This document shows positions 25,617-33,535 of a stretch of DNA of 48,834 bases, one piece after another; the first letter of the stretch is position 1; each line of letters begins with the position of its first letter. Source of the stretch: UBA7803 sp049454295 (lineage in GTDB: Bacteria > Pseudomonadota > Gammaproteobacteria > Pseudomonadales > Azotimanducaceae); contig JBMTYG010000007.1 in assembly GCA_049454295.1 (NCBI GenBank), positions 1 to 48,834 of the forward strand, read 5' to 3'. Under the pieces are notes generated by a model that did not search any database, was not told the DNA's origin, and was given only the letters and a program-made list of their open reading frames with translations. Position numbers and translations under genes: made by a program.

Positions 25617-26207
25617 TCAGCGGCGCCGCTTCCAGGGAGGAATGGCATTCCAGTCAAACGGCTCGATGCCCTGCTCGGTGATCTGCCAGACACTGGCACT
25701 GGCGAGCCCGCCCTCGATCTCGAGAAATCCGATCGTGCCGAACTGGGTATCGTAGTTGTGGGGGTAGGTAGGCGAACCCGGATTCACGCAGAGAATACCG
25801 TCGATCTCCGCGATACATTCTCGATGCGTATCCCCGGACACGATCACATCCGGGCGGCGCTCAGGGAAAAAGCGTTCGATCCAGCGTTCAAGGGTAAAAT
25901 TCGGCGGCCGCTCCGGCACCGGCACATAGTGCGTGAGCCCGACCCAAAGCCCCTCGATCTCAAGCAGCCACGCATACTTTACCCGCGGGTCCTCCGGCTG
26001 GACCGGGCGACCACCGCTGCCGTCTTCGCCGTTGCCACGGGCCGAAATGATCGGTGCAACGGCTTCGAGCTGGTCGAGCACATACAAGGCGTGGATATCC
26101 CCCGCGTGCATGATCATGTCGACACCGCGAAAGGCCTCGAAGACCTGGGGCCAGAGTTCGGCGCGGGCTTCGGGGATGTGAGTGTCGGAAATAAGACCGA
26201 TGCGCAT
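25617..26207 (-). CDS. Calcineurin-like phosphodiesterase, YfcE/MJ0936 type
   Basis: A 196-residue metallophosphoesterase. Motifs run in family order: ISDTH (D8, H10), MHAGDIH (about residues 33-39), ARGNGED, SGDTHRE (in place of the usual GHTH) and NPGSP. The group includes broad phosphodiesterases. It is convergent with the PhyH gene, 12 bases apart, and divergent from xthA. Confidence 0.87.
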   Translation of the reverse strand: MRIGLISDTHIPEARAELWPQVFEAFRGVDMIMHAGDIHALYVLDQLEAVAPIISARGNGEDGSGGRPVQPEDPRVKYAWLLEIEGLWVGLTHYVPVPERPPNFTLERWIERFFPERRPDVIVSGDTHRECIAEIDGILCVNPGSPTYPHNYDTQFGTIGFLEIEGGLASASVWQITEQGIEPFDWNAIPPWKRRR

Positions 26208-26294
26208 GAGCTGACTGAGTCCCGGCTGAGTTGTTCGACTGCCCTGCGCGTGCGTTCGGGCGAGAGACTAGGTTAACCGAAAGAGAGGGAACGC

Positions 26295-27065
26295 ATGCGC
26301 GTCGTGTCCTGGAATGTGAACGGTCTGCGCGCCTGCGCAGGCAAGGGATTTCTCGAAATCCTCGAACGGATGTCCACAGACGTTCTTTGCCTGCAGGAGG
26401 TGCGCGCCTTTCCCGATCAGCTGCCTGCCGACGTGCGGGAGCCCGCGGGTTGGCACACCCTCTTCGCGCCCGCCGAGCGACCCGGTTACAGCGGCGTCGC
26501 TCTCTATGCCCGACAGGCGCCAAGCCAGGTAGACACCGGGTTGGGGGTGCCCGAGTTCGATACCGAGGGCCGATTCATCCTGGCGCGTTTCGACACGGTG
26601 CAGGTCGCCAGCGTCTACTTTCCAAAGGGTAGCGGCAAAGAGCGCGATAACAGCCGCGTTCCCTACAAGCTCGCGTTCTACGACGCGGTGTTAGCGCGCA
26701 TCGAGCGAGCCCGGACCGAGAGCCCGGTGCTCGTGCTCGGTGACTACAACACGGCGCATCACGCCATCGATCTCGCCAGGCCAAAGACGAACGCAAGATC
26801 GAGTGGTTTTCTGCCCGAGGAGCGTGCCGTGCTCGATCGCTGGGAGGCTGCGGGCTGGGTAGACACGTTCCGCGCGCGCCATCCGGATGCACCCGGGCAC
26901 TACACGTGGTGGCGGCAGTGGGGCAACGCCCGCGCGCAGAACGTCGGCTGGCGCATCGACTACGTGTTCGCGTGCGCGCAGGCGGCGGCGCGGGTGCGGG
27001 ACGCGTTTATCTGGCCCGAGATCACAGGATCAGATCATTGTCCGGTCGGCGTGGACCTCGACTGA
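26295..27065 (+). CDS. xthA: Exodeoxyribonuclease III
   Basis: ExoIII/AP endonuclease of base excision repair, acting at abasic sites and 3' blocks. Family motifs: WNVNGLRAC at the start, LCLQEVRA with the metal-binding Glu, GDYNTAH, WRIDYVF and the catalytic GSDHCPV at the C terminus. Length 256 aa is normal. ATG at 26295 has a GAGAGGGA ribosome site. With nei about 6 kb away, this is a second oxidative-damage repair gene in the region. Confidence 0.96.
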   Translation: MRVVSWNVNGLRACAGKGFLEILERMSTDVLCLQEVRAFPDQLPADVREPAGWHTLFAPAERPGYSGVALYARQAPSQVDTGLGVPEFDTEGRFILARFDTVQVASVYFPKGSGKERDNSRVPYKLAFYDAVLARIERARTESPVLVLGDYNTAHHAIDLARPKTNARSSGFLPEERAVLDRWEAAGWVDTFRARHPDAPGHYTWWRQWGNARAQNVGWRIDYVFACAQAAARVRDAFIWPEITGSDHCPVGVDLD

Positions 27066-27075
27066 CCGCTCCGAG

Positions 27076-27777
27076 TCACGCGCGGGCAGCCACGTCCACC
27101 GGCGGTCGGTTCTCGATGTTGGCTGAGATTTCCACATCCGTGAGCGCGAGCAGACGCTCATACACGCCCGGCGGATACCCGGTCATGTGCGGTCCAGCGG
27201 CATCGGGGCCCGGCTGCACGACACTGCCGCCCTGATCGGCAAAGTCAGCCGGACGCTTATAGCGCGCGAGCTCCTCGGCAGTGATGCCCGCAAGCGCAAC
27301 CACTTCCGGGTCGATCCACGCCTCGGCATTGATCGGTTCCCGCGACCAGGAGAGTTCAAGACAGAGGTTTTCCGGACCCGCGAAGTAGATCGACTCGCAC
27401 ATGCCATGATCGAGCGGTCCGAGCACCGGTACGCCCTTCGCACGCAGCCGGTCGCGCATTGCCATGATCTCGTCATGCCCTTTAACGCGCAGCGCCACGT
27501 GCTGCATGGTCCCCGGCGCAGACGCGCCACCCGAGTTGCCCGCGTGAGATACGCCGATCGTGCGTGGCAACGCGGCAATCTTCGGGTTCTGCACAAAAGC
27601 GATGGAGCTTTCGTCATTCAGTCGCAAGAAGCCATGCCACGTGTTCGGCACACCATGCATCCAGTACAGGGCGACCAGCTCCATACCGAGCACATCGGTG
27701 CAGAACTCGATCTGCGCCTTGATGTCGCCTGTCGAAATAGCTAAGTGATGCAGTCCCTCGATCCTGTTCATACGCAT
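27076..27777 (-). CDS. VOC-fold protein, extradiol-dioxygenase-like
   Basis: A 233-residue vicinal-oxygen-chelate protein. Candidate metal ligands are in the usual places: His in GLHHLAI near residue 11, His in TMQHVAL near residue 100 and Glu in CLELSW near residue 145. One two-repeat VOC module fills the N-terminal two thirds; the C-terminal 80 residues (ARYKRPADFAD...) are an extension. It could be a glyoxalase-, epimerase- or dioxygenase-type enzyme. ATG at 27777 is chosen by the MNRIEGLHH family start. It is divergent from the crotonase gene. Confidence 0.82.
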   Translation of the reverse strand: MRMNRIEGLHHLAISTGDIKAQIEFCTDVLGMELVALYWMHGVPNTWHGFLRLNDESSIAFVQNPKIAALPRTIGVSHAGNSGGASAPGTMQHVALRVKGHDEIMAMRDRLRAKGVPVLGPLDHGMCESIYFAGPENLCLELSWSREPINAEAWIDPEVVALAGITAEELARYKRPADFADQGGSVVQPGPDAAGPHMTGYPPGVYERLLALTDVEISANIENRPPVDVAARA

Positions 27778-27935
27778 GTCCCCGCGCGGGTAGGTTTCTA
27801 TATTTCTCGCCGGCGCCCGGCGTTTGCCACGTACGGACGCACATGTTCGTCGCTGAATGGACAAGACTCCCAGCGCTCTGCAATTCTCTCACCGGTCGCC
27901 AGGTCGCGAGACCAAGCACGAAACAAGGATGCCCC

Positions 27936-28718
27936 ATGAGCCTGCCGGATATCGAGATCGAACGCCACGGGCACGTCGCTCTCGTAGAAATATGCCGTCC
28001 TCCGGACAATCACTTCGATCTCGCGTTGATCGAAGGACTTGCCGATACCTTCGAGACGCTCGATCAGGACACGGAGATCCGCGCCCTCGTCCTGGCTGCC
28101 CGCGGCAAGCACTTCTGCGCTGGCGCGAACTTCGCTCGCCGCAGTGCGCCCGTGACCGAGGGGCCGAGTGCTCTGCCCAGCAACAATCCGCTCTACACCG
28201 CTGCCGTCCGTTTGTTCGACTGCCGCAAACCCATCGTGGGGGCCATCCAGGGCGCCGCCGTCGGGGGTGGTTTCGGACTGGCGCTGGTCCCTGACTATCG
28301 CATTGTCACGGCAGACGCGCGCTTCACTGCCAACTTCGTGAAACTCGGGTTTCACCCAGGTTTCGGTCTCACGCATACGCTGCCGCGGGTCATCGGGATG
28401 CAGCGGGCCGCTCTGCTGTTCATGACTGGGCGTCGCATCGATGGTGCAACGGCGCTTGCCTGGGGGCTCGCCGACCAACTTGTCGCGGCGGCGGACTTAC
28501 GCTCAGCCGCGCTCGCGCTGGCTCACGAAGTGGCAGAGAACGCGCCGCTCGCGGTGCAGTCCGTGCGCGCCACGCTGCGCGCGGGGCTCGCGAATTCGGT
28601 ACGTACGCAGACCGAGCATGAGTTTCGCGAGCAATACCGCCTGCAGCAAACCGCGGACCATCGCGAGGGCATTCGCGCAGTGGCCGAGCGCCGACCCGGC
28701 CGGTTCACCGGTCGCTGA
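27936..28718 (+). CDS. Crotonase-fold protein lacking both catalytic glutamates
   Basis: A 260-residue enoyl-CoA hydratase/isomerase family protein. The oxyanion-hole segments are visible: GKHFCAGANF (about residues 60-69) and GAAVGGGFGLA (about 106-116). The two glutamates that hydrate the double bond in classic enoyl-CoA hydratase are replaced: the first position is Gly114 (GGGFG for GGGCE) and the second is Phe134 (ANFVKLG for QPEINLG). It still should bind acyl-CoA, but as an isomerase, hydrolase, lyase or other crotonase chemistry. ATG at 27936 has AAGGA upstream. Its 3' end overlaps the convergent symporter gene by 14 bases. Confidence 0.9.
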   Translation: MSLPDIEIERHGHVALVEICRPPDNHFDLALIEGLADTFETLDQDTEIRALVLAARGKHFCAGANFARRSAPVTEGPSALPSNNPLYTAAVRLFDCRKPIVGAIQGAAVGGGFGLALVPDYRIVTADARFTANFVKLGFHPGFGLTHTLPRVIGMQRAALLFMTGRRIDGATALAWGLADQLVAAADLRSAALALAHEVAENAPLAVQSVRATLRAGLANSVRTQTEHEFREQYRLQQTADHREGIRAVAERRPGRFTGR

Positions 28719-30144
28719 AGGCGGTCTCGACCGTTCCAGGGGCGCTGGGCATCGTCGACCCGCTGACGGCACGCGCGTTCAACGCTGCGCGGATCTCTGC
28801 GTGCGCGGTCTCGTCCAGACTGAAGTTGCTGAACAGCCAGGCACCAACCAAATAACAGACTAGCGGAAACAGCGCATAGAGCGTCATGATGGTCGCCTGC
28901 ACGGTGAAGCTCTGCGGCTGATTGGGCACGAACCCGGACAGATCGAGGGCAAACCCGGTCAGCAACAGCATCACGCCCGCAGCGCTCTTGAAGACGAAAT
29001 TCCAGGCGGCAAAGTACGACCCCTCCTTGCGTTCACCGGTCATCAACTCATCGTAGTCGATCACATCCCCCTGAATTGACGGCGCCACCGTGCCGCCGCA
29101 GCCCGCGGCTAGCCCCGCCAGTACCGCAGCGGCCATGATCAGCCCAAGCTTGAGTTCAACGCTGTCTAGGAAAAGCAGCAAAAACACCGAACCAAAGGCA
29201 AACCCCGTGAGCAGCATCGAGAAAATCCACAGCCGGATCTTGCCGAAGCGGCGCGAGAGCGGCAGCCACAGCGGCACCGAGACCGTCGACGGCACCATGT
29301 AGCAAAGGATAACGAACGGCGCCCACTGCGGTTCTCCGATAACATACTGGGCGACGTAAAGCGTCAACACGCCAATAGCCGCGCTACCGACGTTTTCAAT
29401 GAACGTCACCACTACGAGCAGCCGAGCGTGGGGGTTACGCCAAACGTCGGCAAACGCCTGAAACGGTTTGCCCGTCACCCGACCCTGATAATCGGGCCGC
29501 TCGCGCAGGCGCACGGCTGCGAACAGGATGAGCAGCATCATCCCGATCGCCGCGCCGAGGCCAAGCTGTTCTGCGAGGGCTCGGACTTCCGCAGCACCTT
29601 CCTGCTCCGCGCGTATGAGGAAGTAGAAGGTCACCAGCGCAAGAATAGATCCCGACGTGAAAAACGCGTGGCGCATGCCGAACAGGCGACTGCGCTCGTG
29701 GTAATCACTCGAGAGTTCAGCGCCCAACGCCAGATGGGGCACCAGCAGGATGGTCAGAGCTGAATAGAAGCCGATGATCGCGAGCGCCATCCAGCCTTCC
29801 AGCGCCGCGCCGGAAAGCTCCGCGGGCGGTGCGAACACCATGTAAAACGTGAAGCCGGTCGGCAGGATGCTCGCAGCGAGCCAGATGCGCCGGCGCCCCC
29901 AGGATGTCCGCGTTCGGTCTGACAGGTAACCCGCGAGCGGGTCGGAGATGGCATCCCAGATGCGCGACACACTGAAAATGAGACCCATGACTGCCGGCGC
30001 GATCAGCAGGACGTCGGTCGCAAACTTCATCACATAGAGCGACAGCATGAGCCCCATGTATCCGGCGCCAATACCCGGGGCGCCGTAGGCAAATACCATC
30101 GACCACGTGAGCCTCCCGGTCACGCTCCCGGCGCGCGGGCTCAC
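28705..30144 (-). CDS. GPH-type (MelB-like) cation symporter
   Basis: A 479-residue, 12-helix transporter of the glycoside-pentoside-hexuronide:cation family (MFS_2). The diagnostic stretch is ISDPLAGYLSDRTRTSWGRRR (the MelB-like loop, about residues 67-87), preceded by YGAPGIGAGYM in helix 1. GPH members move sugars with Na+ or H+, but relatives in catabolic clusters carry other substrates. The start is GTG at 30144. It lies 15 bases behind an SDR gene on the same strand, so SDR-SDR-symporter is one operon and this is probably its substrate importer. Confidence 0.88.
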   Translation of the reverse strand: MSPRAGSVTGRLTWSMVFAYGAPGIGAGYMGLMLSLYVMKFATDVLLIAPAVMGLIFSVSRIWDAISDPLAGYLSDRTRTSWGRRRIWLAASILPTGFTFYMVFAPPAELSGAALEGWMALAIIGFYSALTILLVPHLALGAELSSDYHERSRLFGMRHAFFTSGSILALVTFYFLIRAEQEGAAEVRALAEQLGLGAAIGMMLLILFAAVRLRERPDYQGRVTGKPFQAFADVWRNPHARLLVVVTFIENVGSAAIGVLTLYVAQYVIGEPQWAPFVILCYMVPSTVSVPLWLPLSRRFGKIRLWIFSMLLTGFAFGSVFLLLFLDSVELKLGLIMAAAVLAGLAAGCGGTVAPSIQGDVIDYDELMTGERKEGSYFAAWNFVFKSAAGVMLLLTGFALDLSGFVPNQPQSFTVQATIMTLYALFPLVCYLVGAWLFSNFSLDETAHAEIRAALNARAVSGSTMPSAPGTVETAFSDR

Positions 30145-30159
30145 TCGGAAGCGCTCGCG

Positions 30160-30936
30160 TTACGCATTGCGAATGGTCAAACCGCCGTCCACGGGCAGCG
30201 CTACGCCGGTGGTGAAGCTTGCGGCCGGCAACACGAGAGAGAGCGTCATCTGGGCGACTTCTTCCGGATCAGCGTAGCGGCGCAGCGCCGTGCGACGACG
30301 AGCGTATTCAAGCTTCGCGTCTTCCGCGATTGCCGCCGTCATGCCGGTGCGAATGGGGCCTGGGCAGATGCAGTTGACGGTGATTCCCTCGGGCCCCAGT
30401 TCTACCGCAAGCGAGCGCGTCAACCCGATGACGCCCGTCTTGGCTGCGGTATAGGGGCTACCAAAACGGGTTGCGCCAAGCCCCTCGGTCGACGCGATGT
30501 TCACGATGCGCGGATGCGAAGCCCGCCTCAGCCAGGGCAGCGCCGCACGAATCGTACGCGTATGCGCCGTCAGGAGTATCGCTAGCGTACGATCCCACTT
30601 TTCCTCGAAATCCGGCGCGTCGATCGGCGTGAACAGCGAGATGCCCGCGTTGTTGACCAAAATGTCGATGGCGCCAAAGTGCGCCCCGATTTCACCAAAC
30701 ACGCGATCGATCGCCGCGCGATCACCGAGATCACAGGTCCACCCACGGACCTCGCCACCGGCCGCCGTGATCTCATCGGTGACCGCGGCGAGAGGCTCTG
30801 CATTCACGTCAAGCGCGGCTACGCGCGCGCCCTCGTCCGCAAAGAGTTTCGCCGTGGCGGCGCCCATGCCGCTCGCCGCTCCGGTGACGATCGCTACCTT
30901 GCCTGCAATGGAGCGTGACAGGGTCGTGAGTCTCAT
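30160..30936 (-). CDS. Short-chain dehydrogenase/reductase (1)
   Basis: A 258-residue classical SDR. NAD(P)-binding TGAASGMGAATA (about residues 19-30), NNAG (about 92-95), the catalytic Ser in NIAST and YTAAK (about 161-165) are all present. The sequence LDVN after the second strand places an Asp where NAD-preferring SDRs have it. It overlaps the preceding SDR gene by four bases and is followed by the symporter. Likely an alcohol or hydroxyacyl dehydrogenase of the catabolic island. Confidence 0.92.
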   Translation of the reverse strand: MRLTTLSRSIAGKVAIVTGAASGMGAATAKLFADEGARVAALDVNAEPLAAVTDEITAAGGEVRGWTCDLGDRAAIDRVFGEIGAHFGAIDILVNNAGISLFTPIDAPDFEEKWDRTLAILLTAHTRTIRAALPWLRRASHPRIVNIASTEGLGATRFGSPYTAAKTGVIGLTRSLAVELGPEGITVNCICPGPIRTGMTAAIAEDAKLEYARRRTALRRYADPEEVAQMTLSLVLPAASFTTGVALPVDGGLTIRNA

Positions 30937-31748
30937 AGTCTTCCCTCCGCCAGATCGTCGCCAAAGAGCGGACGAATGAATGGTTCATAGTTCGGCCCGC
31001 GCCGCAGGTGATGTCCGCCATCAACCGAGAGCGATACACCGGTAATCCAGCTGCTTTCAGGCCCGCACAGGAAACGCACCGCATGACCGATATCAGCGGG
31101 CACACCGGTGCGCCGCACCGGCATGCAATCGAGATAGTCCTTGAGCACCGCGTCGGTCGCAAATAGCCCCGCCGCGATTTCGGTATCGACAAGACCCGGA
31201 CACACGCTGTTCACCCGCACACCCGCCGCGCCCAGCTCGTCAGCCGAGGTGCGGACCAGCATGTCGATCGCCGCCTTGCTGGCGGCATAAGCGTGCATGA
31301 AGCGGTGCGTGCGCACACCCGCAATAGAGGAAATCGCGCACATGGCGCCACCGCCCGCCCGCGCAATATGAACCGCCGCGTGCTTGAAGGTGTAGAAGGT
31401 TCCGGAAAGATTGGTCTGCAGTATGCGCTGCCAGTCGGCATCCGTCGTGACGGTCAGCGGCGCAAGTCCGCCAGTGCCCGCGTTAGCCACGGCAATGGTG
31501 ATCGGCGCCACGTCATTCAAGCTCGCGAGCGCGGCCTCGACCTCCGCTTCCTCGCCAACATCGCCGGCACAGACATGCACGGCACCGAGCGCCGCGAGCT
31601 CGGCCTGGGCACGCTCGAGTCGTTCCAGCGAGCGCCCCATCAGCGAGACGCGCGCGCCCGCTGCGAGAAAGGCCCGCGCACAGGCAAGACCAATACCGCT
31701 GCCACCGCCGGTGATGAACGCGTGCTGTCCGTCGAGCGCCGCCGCCAT
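30933..31748 (-). CDS. Short-chain dehydrogenase/reductase (2)
   Basis: A 271-residue classical SDR with TGGGSGIGLACA (about residues 13-24), the NAG motif in ANAGTGG (about 89-95), catalytic Ser in ISSIAG, and YAASK (about 152-156). The LMGRS segment after strand two suggests NADP preference. The open frame begins earlier with TTG, but ATG at 31748 has a strong GGGGAGGAAG ribosome site and is used. It heads the SDR-SDR-symporter operon and is divergent from the thiolase-like gene; the 134 bases between them should hold both promoters. Confidence 0.92.
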   Translation of the reverse strand: MAAALDGQHAFITGGGSGIGLACARAFLAAGARVSLMGRSLERLERAQAELAALGAVHVCAGDVGEEAEVEAALASLNDVAPITIAVANAGTGGLAPLTVTTDADWQRILQTNLSGTFYTFKHAAVHIARAGGGAMCAISSIAGVRTHRFMHAYAASKAAIDMLVRTSADELGAAGVRVNSVCPGLVDTEIAAGLFATDAVLKDYLDCMPVRRTGVPADIGHAVRFLCGPESSWITGVSLSVDGGHHLRRGPNYEPFIRPLFGDDLAEGRL

Positions 31749-31882
31749 GGATGCTTCCTCCCCTGCCAAGACGCCACACTAGGCGGCGCGTGCGCCCTTT
31801 GCAAACCAGTCTCCGCCCCGCACCTCCCGCGCTGGGTGACGGGTGCGCTATGCTCGTGCCCGAGGGAACGGGAGAGAAAACG

Positions 31883-33046
31883 ATGGCACATCCGATGAAC
31901 GGCGCCGCCGCGATCTGCGGCCTTGGCATTACCGCGATGGGCCGGGTCTATCGGGATGCCGAGGACCTGGCGGCGGAGGCGGTCTACCTGGCACTCGAGG
32001 ATGCCGGACTGCCAAAATCCGAACTGGACGGACTGCTGATCAACGCCGGCGTCACCAACGGAGTCAGCATACCGCTGCACATTACGCTCGGGCTGCGCGA
32101 GCTCAACGTGCTGACCTTCATGCAGGGCTATGGCTCCTCCGCCGGTCAGATGATCCAGTACGCCGCCATGGCCGTCGCCAACGGTCTCGCCAACACCATT
32201 TGCTGCGTCTTCGCGGACGACCCGCTGAAAGAAGGCGTGCGCACCGGCGATGCCTATGCCGGCGGAGCGCGCCGCAACGCGATGAGCGGACTGTATCCCG
32301 TGTACGGTTTCATGGGCGCGCTGCCGATGTACGCGCTGGGCGCCCGGCGGCACATGGACCTCTACGGTACCACCCAGGATCAGCTCGGCGCGGTCGCGAT
32401 CGGGCAACGCCGCTGGGCCGCGATGAATCCGCGCGCGACCAAGCGCGAGCCGCTGGATCTCGCTGGGTACCACGCGTCGCCCTGGGTCGTGGAACCCTTC
32501 CATATTCTCGACTGCTGCCTTGTCTCGAACGGAGGCGTGGCCGTCATTGTCACGACACCAGAACGGGCGCGCGACCTGCGTCAGCCCGCGGTCTATGTGC
32601 GCGGGTTCGCGCAAGCACATCAGCATGATGCCGGCCTTGCCGGCACTGACACGCTGGTCCACACCCCGGCTGCCAAAGCCGGCCCCCGAGCCCTCGCCAT
32701 GGCCGGAGTCAGCCGCGACGACGTGACCCAGTGTCAGATCTACGACTGCTACACCTATACCGTGCTTGCCACCCTTGAGGACTACGGTTTCTGCGCCAAA
32801 GGCGAGGGCGGACCGTTCGTGGCGGACGGCAAGCTGGCACCCGGCGGGTCTTTACCTACCAACACCGGCGGCGGCGAACTCTCGTCGTTCTACATGTGGG
32901 GCATGACCCCGATCACCGAAGCCGTGATTCAGGGTCGCGGGCACGGCGGCGAACGCCAGCAGCGTAACGACGTGATCCTGGTGTCAGGGAACGGCGGCGT
33001 GCTGAACTACCACTCCACGCTGGTGCTGTCGCCGCACGCAGCCTGA
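31883..33046 (+). CDS. Thiolase-fold protein without catalytic Cys/His (Ltp2-like)
   Basis: A 387-residue thiolase-superfamily protein of the SCP2-thiolase/lipid-transfer type. The canonical nucleophile position reads QGYGSSAG, so Cys is replaced, probably by Tyr83. The GHP motif region reads NTGGGELSSFYMWG, so the catalytic His is replaced by Tyr, and the C-terminal CxGGG reads SGNGGVLNYHS with no Cys. It is followed by a DUF35 gene. This combination is known from Ltp2-ChsH2(DUF35), a thiolase-fold retro-aldolase of steroid side-chain degradation, which also uses tyrosines. An aldolase role is therefore more likely than thiolysis. ATG at 31883 has GGGAGAG upstream. It heads the plus-strand series to 38495. 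Confidence 0.85.
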   Translation: MAHPMNGAAAICGLGITAMGRVYRDAEDLAAEAVYLALEDAGLPKSELDGLLINAGVTNGVSIPLHITLGLRELNVLTFMQGYGSSAGQMIQYAAMAVANGLANTICCVFADDPLKEGVRTGDAYAGGARRNAMSGLYPVYGFMGALPMYALGARRHMDLYGTTQDQLGAVAIGQRRWAAMNPRATKREPLDLAGYHASPWVVEPFHILDCCLVSNGGVAVIVTTPERARDLRQPAVYVRGFAQAHQHDAGLAGTDTLVHTPAAKAGPRALAMAGVSRDDVTQCQIYDCYTYTVLATLEDYGFCAKGEGGPFVADGKLAPGGSLPTNTGGGELSSFYMWGMTPITEAVIQGRGHGGERQQRNDVILVSGNGGVLNYHSTLVLSPHAA

Positions 33047-33060
33047 ACCAGCGCCCATTG

Positions 33061-33105
33061 TGACCGTATCGACTGGGACCGTATCGACTGTGACCGTATC
33101 GACGC
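33061..33105 (+). repeat. Three 15-base tandem repeats
   Basis: The unit TGACCGTATCGACTG occurs three times in a row (33061-33075, 33076-33090, 33091-33105), with one base changed in the second copy and two in the third. It fills most of the gap between the thiolase-like and DUF35 genes and ends just before the GAGGA ribosome site of the latter. Confidence 0.9.
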
Positions 33106-33118
33106 CGAGGACTCCACG

Positions 33119-33535
33119 ATGACAGAACCCACCCGCTGGTTGCCCGAACCGGACGACAGCAACCGACCGTTCTTCGATGGGGCACGTGCCGGTGTGCTCA
33201 AACTGCAGCGTTGTGACGACTGCAAAGAATGGATGTTTCCCGTACGCCGGCGTTGCCAGCACTGCGGCAGTACAGCGCTGCAGTGGACCGATGCATCCGG
33301 TCGTGGCACCGTCTACGCGCACGGTCAGCTACACCGTGAATATCACCTGCGACACCGCGGCGCGCTGCCGGTCATCATGGCGCAGGTCGACCTTGCGGAA
33401 GGTGTGCGCGTCAACACAAACCTGGTCGGAATCGAGCCCGCAGAAGTGCACGTCGGCATGGCGGTCAGCGTCGATTTCGAACACTCCGAACGCGGGGAGG
33501 CGATCCCCGTATTCCGACCAACAGGCAGCGCATGA
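33119..33535 (+). CDS. DUF35 zinc-ribbon/OB-fold protein (ChsH2-DUF35-like)
   Basis: A 138-residue protein with an N-terminal helix, a rubredoxin-like zinc ribbon (CDDC with C32 and C35; CQHC with C46 and C49) and an OB fold from about residue 60. DUF35 proteins bind acyl-CoA or partner thiolase-fold and hydratase enzymes. Lying directly behind the Cys-less thiolase-like gene, it is best read as that protein's partner subunit. Start ATG at 33119, with GAGGA seven bases upstream. Its stop overlaps the next start (ATGA). Confidence 0.92.
   Translation: MTEPTRWLPEPDDSNRPFFDGARAGVLKLQRCDDCKEWMFPVRRRCQHCGSTALQWTDASGRGTVYAHGQLHREYHLRHRGALPVIMAQVDLAEGVRVNTNLVGIEPAEVHVGMAVSVDFEHSERGEAIPVFRPTGSA

Noticed and set aside
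31883..33046. Annotating this gene as acetyl-CoA acetyltransferase
   Set aside because: The fold fits, but both catalytic Cys and the His of thiolases are missing, so thiolysis or condensation by the usual mechanism is not supported.
33061..33105. Extension of the DUF35 or thiolase frame across the tandem repeats
   Set aside because: The thiolase frame stops at 33046, and DUF35 has a good ribosome site just before 33119; the repeat lies between genes.
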